A DNA stretch of 64,000 bases from Linnemannia schmuckeri (lineage: Eukaryota; Mortierellomycota; Mortierellomycetes; Mortierellales; Mortierellaceae), in assembly GCA_029449235.1 (NCBI GenBank), contig JANATG010000002.1:744001-808000 (forward strand), given 5' to 3'. Below, piece by piece: positions 34,290 through 46,873 of the stretch. Below the pieces are notes generated by a model. It had not been told where the DNA came from, did no database searches, and was given only the letters and a program-made list of their open reading frames with translations. Numbering within the stretch: position 1 is the first letter of the stretch; the number at the start of each line of letters is the position of its first letter. The translations under genes were made by a program, and so were the position numbers.

Positions 34290-37080
34290 ATGGCCGACAA
34301 TTGCTTGACCCTGTTCTGTGTTGTTGATGGACAATCCACATCAAACGCCTTTCATGTCTCCATCCCATCCGCCGAGTCTGTGAGAGAACTCAAGAAGCAC
34401 ATCAAGCTCGAGAAGGCTCCTCTCTTTGACGACCTCGCTGCTGCTGAGCTCACCCTCTGGCGTGTCTCCATCCCAATCATCGAGGACAACGACGAACTTC
34501 TCAACCTGCTGGACAATGTTGCCGACAAGGACAGAAAAAAACTCGGCCCAGCGACTCGCCTTTCCAAGGTGTTTCCTGATTCCCTTCCAGAGGAAACGAT
34601 CCACATCATTGTTCAGTGATCCCCGTCAGGTAATTCACATAATGTGTTCGTTGTTGTTTGTGGATGCTGTATGCGCTGCTTTTCATTCTACATTCTAGTG
34701 ATCCTCTCGGTATCTAACATTTAGTCATACTTGAAAATAGGCAACCTCCGAAAGGACATCAAGAAGATTACAGGCAAGTCCTTTGAGTCGGAATCCGATG
34801 TCACCAACTTTCTCAATCGTTTGTGTGTGGCCTGGAAAACCTGCCGCTCACAACAATGAGCGTCTCTGGTTTACCAAGGGTATGGCTTCGCAGTAGGGAC
34901 CGCCTTGTCGACACGCACCCAAGCTTGTTTTTTTCGGGTCTACCTGATCCCTCTTCGAACGACACACAGTTTCGGTATCTCACGTCGGATGCTATCTTGG
35001 AGCTTATCGAGAGATGCTTTACCTCTGGCTGTTCCGTCCCCATTTTCGGTGTTAGCTGATGCGGGAAGACTCGCGGAATGATCAAACTACTGTCGCGGCG
35101 CCGGAGCGTCTGTTTCAACGCTTCTGCGGACGACTTGAGTTCGCGTAAAGTTATCACACTCATGACCGACATTGGGACGCGTCTACAGTCAGACCGGGAG
35201 ACTAATAACCGCCAAGCGAGGACCATCACATACCTGCTCTTGCTGTCTCGGCTTAAGATTTTTCAGCACTGTTTGACAATTTCAGGAAGCCACCAGACGT
35301 TTACCAGTGCCAGGTGAACCACTCTTCAGACTTGCTCCCACGTGCTCCACAACGACATTTTGCACAACTATTTCAGCGTCTTTTGCCGATTCTCGCTCAG
35401 TGTTAAACACCCTTGACAGAGTCCGATCTTGCAACGGCTGTCCAAAGAGAATTCCAAGCGACAAGACGCCTGCTTTCCCTCATTCAGCGACAGTGACAAG
35501 CTATTAGTCGTCCATGATGAGGCACAGATCCTTGGCGACAAGTGGGACGGTCGCTTCAGCTCGATGTCTCCAGGGGAACCTGACCGGCCGTTGCTATCCT
35601 CCATGCTGTGGGGTTTCCGAAAAAACTCAAAGATCGATCTGGCGCGCATGATATCTGACACCGGACTCAGTATTTATACGCTGAATTGGGCGCGAAGCGC
35701 TGGATCGTTCAACAGGTCGACTAGATCTCTTGGTGGCAAGAATGAGTTTGAATACATGGAGTTCCCTGGCTGGACTGGACGTGAATCTATGGAGGCCTAC
35801 GTAGCTGGACTGCGGTACCTATTGCCAACAGAGGGTGCAAGGCAAGCGCTAGACAGACTTTTGCCACCGGAGGCGATTCAGACGATAACGGAGAGACTCG
35901 TCGGTCGATTTTGCCCGGCTGTCACGGCCATCGAGAAGACCATTGCGAGAAGCAAACCAAGCGGCTGGAAAGACGCAGTGGATGATACGGAGGCGAGCCT
36001 GGTGTCGTATGACCATCATTCGGAGCAAGGGAATCTCTGCCATAAGATTGCTTGCTTCGAGAACAAGTACCGCGCGAATCTGTCGATCTTTAACGAGCTT
36101 CGAACTGTGAAAGAGGTGTTGGGCTACTCCTCTTTCAGCGGCAAATGTTTGGAGCTGACAGGCTGGTCCTTGAGGAGGCGGTGCCGGAGTTGGTGGAACG
36201 CGCTTTTGGCCGCATCAAGATTGTCGATGGAACTGCGAGGGCGGCTCTCGATGAGCCGTTCGTGTTGAAGGCCGCCGAGAATTTTTTCAAGATGCGAGAT
36301 TCTGGCTTCATGAAGACAATGGAATCGTGGGTCCAACAGTCGGACAGGGCTCAGGCTTACGGATATGCATACGAGCTCATGATGATGAGCGTCCTTATCG
36401 AAGTTTTCGAGACTCGTGCTTTCTCGGACTGGCCACACGAACTTTTGATTACTTCTCAGTGTGCGAAACTCACTGGCAATGCGGTAATTGTCGGTTTGGA
36501 TGAGCAAGAACTTCGGTGCGAGATTCTCACGGGCACATCTCAATGGAGGACTTCATGGACGCCCATGTCGATACCAACTCATTGCTACAAGGCCAGTCTA
36601 TTCCTCCGTTCTTATTCCTCAAGGCCAAGTCATCGGGACCGGACATCGTCTTTTACATTCGGGTCAAGGACAAACTGTTCCCCGTCTTTGTTCAGTCGAA
36701 ACTGTGCCAGGTTTTAACGACAAAAGACGCCAAGGGTGACTCTCAAGACGGGATCTGCTCCTACGATTGAGGCCCACGTGGAGGACCACGGCCGCTTTTG
36801 CCCCACCAACAACACGTATATTAGCATGATCATCACGTACCTTGCCATGGTGGCTGCCAAGCCGCTTCCTTGACCTGACTTTGTGTACAATCTGCGTCCC
36901 CGACCTGACCCCAAGCGCGAGCATCTGACGCAAGCTAAAATCATAATTGACAAGTGCAACATTAACAAGATCTTCCCGCAGAGTCACGATGACTTACTCG
37001 ATGGGATCAAAAGCCTCATGGAGCGACAGGCTGTGGACAAGCAGGAAGCGGAAAATCTCAAGAAGACAAAGAAAGACTAA
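34290..37080 (+). pseudogene. Crinkler (CRN)-type NTPase gene, decayed
   Basis: Full-length but inactivated relative of the Crinkler family with a P-loop NTPase body, a type frequent in Mortierellomycota and Glomeromycotina. The N-terminal CRN domain is intact (34290-34619: LTLFCVVDGQ, then FHVSIPSAESVRELK), ending at a TGA where the family normally reads on. After an apparent intron, GNLRKDIKKITGK follows, and one frame runs through 34823-36268 with Walker A interrupted by TGA at 35057-35059 (GVS-stop-CGKT), a further TGA near 35316, and an intact Walker B-like LLVVHDEAQ near 35508. Frameshifts near 36.12 kb and 36.5 kb, and again before 36.88 kb, separate the C-terminal blocks (ESMEAYVAGLRYLL; KAKSSGPDIVFYIRVK; VYNLRPRPDP; INKIFPQSHDDLLDGIK). 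At least three nonsense changes and three frame changes make a functional product very unlikely beyond a possible 109-aa N-domain peptide. The CT-rich leader survives. Confidence 0.87.
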
Positions 37081-37249
37081 AGAAGACAAGGCTGTAGACT
37101 CTATCACCACTGACTCGATATGCCGCCGAACACCAAGCGGCCCTCATTTCTGTATAAACCTGAATAAATTGCTCTTTGTATTGCATTTGTAGGTGCCTTG
37201 CTGAAAATCTACAGAAAGATGGAGTGGCATAAAACTGCGGTATAGTCTC

Positions 37250-37875
37250 TTTCTTACAAGCGTTGTGTGTTTGGAGAAGATAAGCTTGTGCTCAATCAAG
37301 CAGTGCCTCAGTCGGTGGATCACTCATTTGGTCGGATCAAGGGCATTCAAAGCCATGCGGTCGCTGTGTTGGACGAGGCGTTCATTACAAGGGCTGTGGA
37401 GAATTCCTTTTTCGTCATGGATACATACTCCAGAAAGGAAACCCGGTGGCATATACAGGCATCGCCTTCGGCTTAGGACCAAGGATCTATGTTTGAGCAC
37501 TTCATCAACGCGCGACCTTTATCAGAGTGGGCCACATCGTCTCCCAATTTCCGATATGTGTGAGGCTCTCGTCGGTAAGGTGGAGATTATTGGTTGGAGG
37601 GATCCTGGACTCGAGCAGGGCATAATTCTTTCAAGAGAATATGTCAATGGAGGGATTCATGGACCTGCATGTCAACTACCCCGTCAGCTCGGACCAACAA
37701 ACCTGTCGCCCCAGTTTCCTTCTCCAAATCCAAGCCGTCGCGCCCTGATTTTGTTTTCTTTATTCGGATCGGCGGCACATGGTGCCAGCCGTCGTCAAGT
37801 TACATCTCTTGCTGCTTATTACGACTATCCGACTTTTTCTGTTTCCTTATTCTCCGGCGCCGTCAGCGTGTACTA
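37250..37875 (+). pseudogene. partial second CRN copy (C-terminal part)
   Basis: From 37267, MFGEDKLVLNQAVPQ parallels MFGADRLVLEEAVPE at 36148, and a downstream block (FSKSKPSRPDFVFFIRI near 37.72-37.77 kb) parallels the 36.6-kb segment of the first copy. Stops and frame changes interrupt it (first stop near 37474). It has no N-domain or P-loop, so it is a truncated duplicate lying tandem to the first remnant. Confidence 0.75.
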
Positions 37876-39946
37876 AGCAGGAAATGAAGGCTGCTCGTGT
37901 CACTGCCCTACCTGCTGCCCTTCCGCTACTGTTATCCTACTGATATCACTATGCTGCTGCTATCATGCTACTGTTATCGTGTTGCTCTTCTACTATAAGC
38001 ATTCATAAACGCCCCAGCTTTAGTGAAGAAAAAGACCCAGCACTTCAAATTGAGCAAGTGTCGCTCCTGAACAGAGTGGAAAAGTGCGCTTCACCCGTTG
38101 TCGCCACGCCCGGTTATGTTGATACTGGAATGTGAACTGTTCGGCTAAGATGATTTTTTCTTGTCATGTCGTGGATACTAAAATTTCGTTCTCAAGCGAG
38201 AAACAGTCCGACTTTGTGGACAAGCAGTTATAAAGGATTTCAGCTGGTATTTCGGGACTCGGAAGACTCTAAAGAAGAAGCACAGGCCTGGCGACGAGGA
38301 GGTGGACCGGGTTCTCGAGAATATACCCTAACGCTCATATGCCGATCTTAGCCGGAAGGTTCCTTCAATGCTCTCCAAGACCGTTGATAAGCAGATGGGG
38401 TTTTTGCTGTATCAAGGTTTTCAGCCTGGAAAAAAGGCGCCGCGTAAAATAAAATTTGCATCTCTGCAGGCTAGTCTCTCTACAATCCATATGCTTCATT
38501 ATGATAGGTCACCTAGGCAGATGAACAATGAACCTTGAAAATAGTGGCAATACACACGCATACATCCCATGTCCAGAAAGTTATGTACGTGCACGTTTCA
38601 AGCTCTCATGCCATACTATGTTGCGTGGGGCAGACCCTCCCTTTTCTTTGTAGATGCCGTGTATAGGAATTGTAGCCAAGCTTGATAGATCTACATAAGT
38701 GGTAGGTCAATCCAAATGCGACGAATTGGACTTGAATGAAAGTGAGTATAGATATTGTGCAGGAACGATTCAAGAGCGTATAAACACTGCTTCGCCTTGT
38801 CTTTTTTCAGACACCAATTTAGGTCCTGGGTAATATCAATTATTGATTCTGTAATATGTCGTCAGAAGTCATCTTATAAGAACACATCGCCATTACAACC
38901 GTCTAAATTGTCGCCTTGTTCTTCAACGTACACTCCAGAAGATCCTCCGGGAAGTTCAGTTGGAGTTATCGTCAAGGATCGAAATGATCTCCCGTATCTT
39001 TCTTGAGCTCATTCATTGACTTTAAGCAGAAACGACTACGTTCATCACGATCTCAACCAAATCTAGAGATCGGAAAGAAAAGCAAGAACTGCGCAAATAT
39101 AGAGAGTGCTGAGAACGTCAAATAGAATCGTCAATATCAGCCTTGAGAAAATGAAAATGCAGATGGAAAGGATAGCGAGGAGCGAAACAGCGGAGGAGGT
39201 GGGGGGATGTTGTTTTCTCGCACACTTTGATCCGCTGGCTCTGAAATAAGAACACATCCTTGTTGTTGGTTTCAAAGCTGTCTCCTGACTGTTTCTTAAT
39301 ACGCCATGGACTTAGCCCAAACTGGGTCTGGAACAGTCTATTTTCCAATTAGATTGTGAGTCGAAAAGATCGGACCGGGGTGTGGCGCACATTTTCTTTG
39401 GGGAAAGATAGATGAGAAAAAGGGCAGTGTCCAATGATACATGGCGTGGCAGGGCCAGGAAGATGAAAAGCTAATGCGACAAGTCCGATAAGAAAAGCAG
39501 CGTGTTTACACGCCAGTAGTACTCGTATGTGCCAATTAGCATGGCGACATTTTTTTTTATTTTGGAGTGAATGAAAGCAAGCTAGCGAATCAGAGACGTG
39601 GGATGGGTACGAACGTCACCGCTAAGGTACTCATTTTGGGGGTCCAGCAAAGGTCATCGCTTAAAGGGGCAGGAAGGGCCGTGGGTTTTTTTGGATTTTT
39701 CATACGTATTTCGCTTTTTTTTTTTTCCCCCTTCAGAGCACATCATTTTCCGCTCTTTCCCTCTCTTTTTTCTTTCTTGATCCTCTCTTCTCCTTACTCC
39801 AGTTTACTCTTTCTCTTTGCTTCTCAATCCTTTCTCTCTCTGTTCATTCTCACTCACCTTCCGGTCTTCCTCTTCTCCAACGTGGAACACCATTATTCTT
39901 TGACCAAAAACAACGTACGCACTCGCTTGTCTCTCATACACTCATA
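37876..39946. other. intergenic, no gene recognised
   Basis: No supported coding region. Short frames at 38166-38351 and 38755-39006 have no motifs. They may be further decayed sequence linked to the CRN remnants. A pyrimidine-rich leader for the next gene begins near 39.72 kb. Confidence 0.5.
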
Positions 39947-41796
39947 ATGGATTGCAACTGGTGTGCTGTGTGCTCAAAACACTTTCACTGCGATAATGTA
40001 AGTATCCCCTGTTACTTGGGACTGAATGAAGGTAAACAGGGGTTTCGAAAAGCAAGAATAAGAAATGACCAAGTTGACTTACACTTTACACTCATTCTCT
40101 CTCTTCATTACTCCCTCTCAAACAGCAAACAAGCCTGTACTGCTCGGAAACTTGCCGCAAGGCGGACGCACTGGCTTGCTGTGCGTTTCACGACTGTGAC
40201 CACCCGGACGAGTCTGCCCACCATGACCATCTCACATTCTGTCACCACCACAGGCCGGCCATCCGCATCCCAGCAATGATGCCTCTGTTGAACCTCAACC
40301 CGAACCCTTCGGCAGAGCAACAAGCCCATGGTCAGCACCAAGCTGACGAATGGATGCATTTCCTGCAGCAGCAGTACAGTAGTCCTTACCATGCTCACCC
40401 TGCGCATACGTCTATGATTCGTCCGCCAATGTCTGCGAGTGGTCATGGTGTTACTGCAGTTTCGGGTGCTGCGAATGTGGTTGGAGGTCGTGGTCAGCTC
40501 GCTGTTGGTCAAGGCCAGAGCCAGCCCTCTCACCGCCACAGCCACAGTCACAGTGACCACCATTTTCGCCAAGCGGTGTCCCATCATCACCACCCATGCT
40601 CGGCGCCTGTCCAGTTTCCTCAACAGCACCAGCAAAAATCCTTTCTTCTGTCAAGCGAGCTCCCCGTCATCCCCTGCCAGGAACTCCAGCAACGTGCCCA
40701 GTTCCTTCGACAACAAAAGCCTGCGGCATCTCACTTTCATCAAAGACATTCATCGCAAATATCCATCCACCAGGGGTCGGCCCTCCTCAGTCCAAGTAGT
40801 GTTGGTTGTGGCGGTGAATGTGAGCCCCATTATGAGACTTCGGTCTTCCTGTCCTCGTCGTCGTATTCGTCACTGTCGCCATCTTCGCCTCCTTTTATCC
40901 CATTCCAAGCGAAAAGGAGCTCCTTCGAAGGTAACAGAGAGGTTGTTGCACCTGCAGCAGCAGGAATGAGATCAATCACGTCATGCGAGACAAGCGATTG
41001 CGAACAGCCATGTGTGGTCCGCAAGAACAAGGTCCTCCCTCCTCCAACGCTATCCCCTCTCTTGCCAGTTACCATCTCGAACCCTGCCTCGCTGAGCCCG
41101 ACCTCGCCCACTGGGATTAACCCTGCCTCGCCTACATTGTCATCTGTCTCGTCCTCTTCCGGGTCATCGTCATCATCGGGGTACAGCGATGAGGAAGATT
41201 CGGAAGATACCCTCTCGCATGCCTGGCCCAAGATGGACCAACTCTTTTTCCCAGACCACTGCTGTCGTACCTCTGCCTGTGGAGCTCAACAAGCTCGCAA
41301 TAACAAGAATGGCCGAAGGAACAACAACAGCACTAATAACAACAATAACAAGAAGAATGCCAAAAAGGAGTTTGTCTCGGAATTGCCCCCTCCACCCAAC
41401 AACAAACACCTGAACCATCGGCACGACGAGACCGGTACCGGTGGAGGCGGTAACAGTGGTGGGTGTATGGCCCTCTCGGCTTCGATTTGGGGCACCGGCT
41501 GGCATCAGGTTGAGCCTTTACCGGCATCGTTTGTCAAGACGTTGAAGGCGAGTAACATGATGTGGTCTGGATGCGAGAAGGAGCATCACCATCACCACCA
41601 TCGTCACCATCGACAGCATCATGCCGGAGGCCACCATCAGCAGAACCGTGGTCGTCGTGATTCTGGCCATTGTAACGGTGGCAGTGGCGGTGGGGGAGGA
41701 AGAAAGGGTATGAAGAAGGATCAAGCGAATGATTCGAGTTCCTGGTCGACCGTCTGTTCTAGCCGCCTCCCTCGCAGCCTGCAGTTCATCGATTGA
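39947..41796 (+). CDS. Ecl1/2/3-type zinc-binding protein
   Basis: Two exons, 39947-39997 and 40126-41796, give 573 aa. The first about 50 residues carry a zinc-ribbon-like pattern of the fungal Ecl1/2/3 family: NWCAVCSKHF, then SLYCSETCRKAD, followed by a Cys/His-rich stretch (ACCAFHDCDHPDE). In yeasts Ecl proteins are small stress and lifespan regulators; here the domain is fused to a long, probably disordered C-terminal region rich in Ser, Pro, His and Asn, with His runs and Gly-rich ends. The start ATG directly precedes the CxxC, and the 128-nt intron with GTAAGT and AACAG joins the two halves of the domain in phase 0. Nuclear role in starvation response is inferred from the family only. 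Confidence 0.8.
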
Positions 41797-42242
41797 AAGC
41801 AGAGGCTGTGAGAGTATCTGCAAGGTAGACGTTGCGGGATCGTAAAGTAGTTGTTGGTAGTAGTAAACCTTAGTGGCATTGTTTCAAAATACAGTAGTAA
41901 GAAAACAATCTTCAATTGCAATTAAAGTGGTGTGGTGAGCACGAACCCACATCAGGCTTAGCGCCATGGTCGTCTGTCGCCTGTCTGCTTATTTTTATAC
42001 TTTGCTGCTCTCTTGTTTTTTTCTTGTTTTTGTTTTTCTTCTTAGTTCAGCTCTTTCGCTCCTCTTCCGCCCAACCACTCGAACACATCCACATCCCCCC
42101 CCCCTTCCCCCCTTCCCCCCTTCCGCCTCCTCCTCCGCTCTCTTTTGATTCAAAACGCTCCATTACCCACTTCTCCCTCCGACACCTACCACCAAAGCTC
42201 TCCAACACACTTTCCATCAACCTCGACACCCACAGAAACCAA
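41797..42242. other. intergenic leader region
   Basis: 3' flank of the Ecl1-type gene and the C/T-rich leader of the hydrolase gene, including C-rich runs near 42097-42120. No gene seen. Confidence 0.65.
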
Positions 42243-44256
42243 ATGACTCCAGAACGGCTGTTTCAGGACCCGGAGCCACGGGATTGGAACCGCGAACTCA
42301 TCTCGGCCCCATTGGTTACGACCTACAGTCTCAAGGCCCTCATTGACTCGCCTCAATTCCATCAAAAGCTCGTTCTTCCATCCGGGTAAGTTTTCATCTC
42401 ATTCCAGGAACACATTCGTCCTTGACAACAATGTGAAAAAAAGTTCACGAGAAGAGAGAAGGAAGGAAGATGAGGGAAAGCTTGCGCGACGTTGTAAAAG
42501 GCTTAAGAAGGGCAACAACTGTATGTTTTTTTAACACGCGCCTTTTTCTTTTTTTCCCGCTTTTTTATCTCTGCTTATCCACTCGCTAGGCGGACGGTCT
42601 CATATACGACATGCGGGTCGAGGACAGGATCCCTCGCATTGTACTTTTACGGACTGGGCGGAAGCAGTCGTCAAATTGCAAGCATGCACGCTCAGGCAGT
42701 GCGTTTGGATCTCAAGCTGCTGAGCATTGACCGACCAGGGACAGGATACACAGACCCGTACAAGTCGCCTACCTCACGCAGTCGGAAAAAGGAAAAGAAC
42801 AGGACAAAGTTGACGGGGAACGGCGGTCAGAGTATCAGCCAGGGGAACGTCAGCACCGGGGCCACTTTTGATGAGGAGGAGGATGAGGTGGATGATACTG
42901 TGGCGACAGCACTAGGAAGTAACGATGAGGGTAACAGTAACCAGGGAGACAGTGAATTGAGCGAAGGAGCAGGAAAGTCTTCGCGACGACGACGATGGAC
43001 CTTAAAGTCGGGAAGTGAAAAGTCAAAGGACAGCAAAAAGTCGCGCAAGGTCAACAAGCGGGTGATCCATACCTGTCTCGAGACGCTGGCGGTGGTCGAC
43101 CAACTGTACCCGGGGGCTCGGTTTGGAATGATGGGTCACTCCTGCGGAATCTACTATATCATGCAGATGCTCCAGCTCTGCCCCGAACGCATCCAGCGTG
43201 GGCCTATTACGCTGTTGACGCCCTGGGTGCCCTTCAACGAGTGCCCCGAGACAACGAGTCGATCGTTCAAGTTCCTCAAGCATGTCCCTCGAGGTGTGGT
43301 CTGGGCGGTGACCAGTTCGATCAACCATCTGGGGTCGGTGATACTGTCGTCAACCAATGCGATCTCGGGGTCGCTCTCAAACAAGACTCTGGCGGCCGAT
43401 AATGCGACCGAGGCCTCCGTGCTCGACCACAGCGGTACCTCCAGTAATGGCAGTAACGGAAACGGGACGAAAACTAAAAAACCAAGCTGCAGCAACAACG
43501 GCAGGGATAGGCGGAAGAAGAAGCAAGGCAGCAAAAATCACAGCCCGACAGGAAGTGACGACGATGGTGCGATCAACTTTGAGCGCAGGCCTGTGGACCC
43601 GTTTGTTCTGCAGTTCTCGGAGGCGTTTGACAAGATTTTGCTTCCTGCTCTTGTCCAGGACATGGTAAATATAACCCCGCCCCTCCTTCCCTCCCTCCTG
43701 CCCCTTTCCCCTGCCTCGCCCCTTTCCTCTCCCCTTGGCTTTTTTATTTTTGCTCAGTCCCAAAGCTCACCCCCTTGTTTTTTTTATCCAAGGTGCAAAT
43801 GTTTCGATTGACATCTTTTTTGTTTCTTTTGCGCCCACATGCATACAATGATTTATTCTTTTTTGTTCCGCTTGGCTCCGTAAATTGAACTAACCCACTC
43901 CTTATTCTATATTTTGCTATTAGAACCGCCAACACTCCAACGGCTACAACTCCGAGATACAGATGTGCATCTCAGACGTTGGCTTCGATCTTGCAGATGT
44001 GGCTCTACCCGACGGTGTAACCATCAACGCGTACTGTGGACACCTCGACAACATGGTCCCCATCGAAGCCGCAAGAGAGATGGGCGCCAAGTGTGGGTGG
44101 GACATTCACGAGTTCAAGTTTTCGGGACATGGCGGGCCTAGGATGTACATGTACGCGATGGAGGATTATGCACTTGAGATCCAGGCGCTGGAGCGGGCTA
44201 GGGCGGATAGGGAGCAGCAGTTCTCGGAGAAGAGTGTTTATTCATATCATCTCTAG
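42243..44256 (+). CDS. alpha/beta hydrolase
   Basis: Three exons, 42243-42385, 42590-43664 and 43924-44256, give 516 aa. The core has RTVSYTTCGSRTG, the oxyanion-side YFYGLGGSSRQIA, SIDRPGTGYTD, the nucleophile elbow GMMGHSCGIYY (Ser about 231), acid Asp about 448 in CGHLDNMVP and His about 475 in KFSGHGGP, so a complete Ser-Asp-His triad. Two charged, low-complexity inserts interrupt the fold: one after the SIDRPGTGY loop (about 95-205, Glu/Ser/Lys-rich) and another about 300-370 (Asn/Gly/Lys-rich). Such inserts look disordered. No signal peptide is evident; the start MTPERLFQDPEP is the first ATG after a C-rich leader. Substrate cannot be read from the sequence. The stop lies 160 bp from that of the convergent ECHDC1-like gene. 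Confidence 0.88.
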
Positions 44257-44416
44257 TTCTTCCATGTTTTTGATATCCATTTTAACACATTCAAATTATC
44301 TTTTAATTATCTAGTCTAATACATTTTGCTCCGCTTCGTACAATTGCATATAAAAAATATGGGTCTATGGCTTTCTATTTGTCCTGGATGATATCTATAT
44401 ATACTATGAGCTTACA

Positions 44417-45725
44417 CTACTTTTTCTTCTTGGGGGCAGAGGCGGTTTCGACTCTGGCGAGGTTGTCTGGGCCACCCCAAAGACCCTTAAAGAGATCCTT
44501 CTCGAGTTCCGAAACCCTCTCGATGCGCTCATAGTCCAATCCAAAACTGACGATCCGCTTCATGGCCCTGACAGCCTCTACACATCTCCTTGCTCCTACG
44601 TCATCATCCTGTCCAGCAGCAGGAGCTTTCTCCCAGACATACTGTTGCATATACTCGCTAGCACCCTCAACAGCCTTGCCAACAGGAGAAACAGCCTGTG
44701 CGAACCCCAACTTTAGCGCCTCCTCTCCACCCCGAATCGGTTCCGCAGATCCCAAGAGCCGCAGTGCCTGGGACCGCGAGACGAGGTTCAAGAGCCGACT
44801 GGCACCACCCCACCCAGTAACGACACCCATCTGTGTCTGGACAAACTGGATCTTGGCCTGGTCGGTGATACAGCGGTGGTCACAGAAAGTAGTCATTTCT
44901 GCACCGCCCCCGATGGCGGCCTTTTCGATGGCTGCGATGGAGATGAGGGGGAGGCGCATGAAGCGAGTGAGGGTTGAGACCATGAGGGCGGACATCTCGG
45001 AGCCTGCTTGGGGGGTCAAGAGGGTTGTCTTTGCTGCTGACAGGTCTATTTTATATTTGCGTGAGAAATTTTGAAGGTGCATATTAGTGGCGCATTTTTA
45101 ACAATTGATCGACTTGAGAGGGCAACAAGCTCCCGAGGGAGGAACAGAAGTTGATTCCCTTACCGAGACCGGCACAGTAGGACTTGTGTTGCGAGCCAGT
45201 GACAATAACACCTACCAGCCCATCCTTCAAATCCTTCAATGCATCCAGATCCAGCTTCTGGACCGCAACACCTCCCTTCTTCAATACCAATCCCGAGTCC
45301 TTCAACAATTCCCTTACATCCTCCTCCATCTCCCTCACCTCCTTCTCTCTCCGCTTGGGATCAGTCACAGTCTCGAGGAGATCAACACAATCCGCCAGCT
45401 CGGCCATCATCTTTCCAGTAAGAGCATTATGTTTGTCGGGGTTGGTTAATGTCAGGAGCGCGAGACCTGGGGAGTGCGAGATGTCGAGTTCGATGTGGCC
45501 TTGACCAAAGGTCCGGAGTTTTGCGCGGAGTTGGCCGATTTTTGTGGGGTGGTTGATCTGACAGGCGTAATTGCGGTGTTGCTGTTGGTGATGAGTGGAA
45601 GGAGTGGGAAGGAGAGAGGTGGTGAGGAATGAGAGGGTGGGTATGGGGGTCTTCCAAGAGGTGGTGGTGGTGATGGAAGCTGATGTCGTGGGGAGACGAT
45701 GAGCGAGGGCGAATGTGCGGAGCAT
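44417..45725 (-). CDS. ECHDC1: ethylmalonyl-CoA decarboxylase-like (ECHDC1)
   Basis: Crotonase-superfamily enzyme whose best match by eye is animal ECHDC1, a metabolite-repair decarboxylase that removes ethylmalonyl-CoA and methylmalonyl-CoA made by side reactions of acetyl-CoA carboxylase. Two exons, 45725-45164 and 45045-44417, give 396 aa. The first about 50 residues (MLRTFALAHRLPTTSAS) are basic and hydroxylated without acids, like a mitochondrial presequence, although animal ECHDC1 is cytosolic. Diagnostic segments: LTNPDKHNALTGKMM, SYCAGLDLSAAK across the splice junction, LTRFMRLPLIS, AAIGGGAEMTTFCDHR (oxyanion-hole glycines) and FVQTQMGVVTGWGGASRL. A lysine-rich insert at about 120-165 is longer than usual. 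ECHDC1 assignment rests on the TRFMRLPLIS and GGGAE/TT blocks; another enoyl-CoA hydratase-type activity remains possible. Confidence 0.88.
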
Positions 45726-46873
45726 GACTGCAAAGGGGCAAAGAAGAGTATATGTGAGTGTGAGAAAGTGAGAAGGAAAAAGAGATCACAAGGAGGTTGG
45801 AAAGGGGAAAAGTGTGTCCGTGGGAGAGGTTCCCTTGTCGATCGAGGCGCGTTTCTCAGTCACACTGTGTCACACTGGGAAGTTGATAACCTAAAAATTG
45901 GCGTTGTTGACAGCAGAATAGTTCGTGAAGGGAGTTGGCAAGGGCACCTGCTTTCGAGAGAGAGAGAGACAGGGATGCGCTCAGAGCTGACAGCTTGCAG
46001 GAGCGTATATGTTGCCATTCGGTCGTCTAAGACTTCCTACACGTTTACAACACCCATTTCAATCTCTGCTATTAAAGAATCACAAAGGGGGATCAGGCAA
46101 CGAGAAAAAAAAAAATATTGAGCCATTCTGCGACTCGAGCGTCTGGCGTTTCTCTGCCGATTGTGGTATCTGTTCACTTTTCCTTTCTAGCATCAGTCTT
46201 AATCAGCTACTTATCCTCTTCCTCTTTCCCTTCTCCCTTTTCACTACTCTCTTATTTGCCATCAACAAGCGCTTCTGCAACCTGGACTATCGCTAGGACG
46301 ACTACCGCAAACAGCACCCTAGACCATGACCAACACAGGTAAAATATTGAAATTTGACAGCCGAGGACACGTATAGAACAAAAAAAAAACAAAATAAAAA
46401 AAAAACTCGCGTTTTTTTTAAGTGCCACAATGGCGCTTTTCTATCGAATTCGAAATGAGATGCGCCAACAAGCTCATTTTTGTAACTTTCAGTGAAATAT
46501 CATTCCTTCTAGCACTCTGATCAAAATTTGATTAGCCCAACTTGTTCTCGCTAGCTGCATTCGATTGAATACCCTTTCGGTCCTCAATGGGTCATCCTCA
46601 CTGCCGCAGCAGTAGTTCCACAGCAAGGATAATCAACGATCACCGCTAACCTGAAGCAATGAGTGCGGGATAGGCGACTGGCCGCAAAGATAACACGGCA
46701 TGCATCTCTTTTGATGACAGCAATCACACGGAGGAGTTAATCAATACCAACATTCAAAAAATACGTATTTATCTTGACACGCACTTTTCCCGCGTCGCTT
46801 CCTCTTTTCTTTCTTTTCTCCTCACCATACCCACATGCCTACAGCACACAAACACAAACCAAAAACAAACATA
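45726..46873. other. intergenic between ECHDC1-like and ubiquitin locus
   Basis: Divergent 5' flanks. Pyrimidine-rich stretches at 46.17-46.27 kb and 46.79-46.83 kb resemble leaders. A short ATG followed by GTAAAA at 46325-46345 leads to no identifiable second exon. No gene supported. Confidence 0.55.

Noticed and set aside
40108..41823. Antisense and shifted frames over the Ecl1-type gene
   Set aside because: Shadows of a GC-rich coding sequence; only the plus frame continues the zinc-binding domain.
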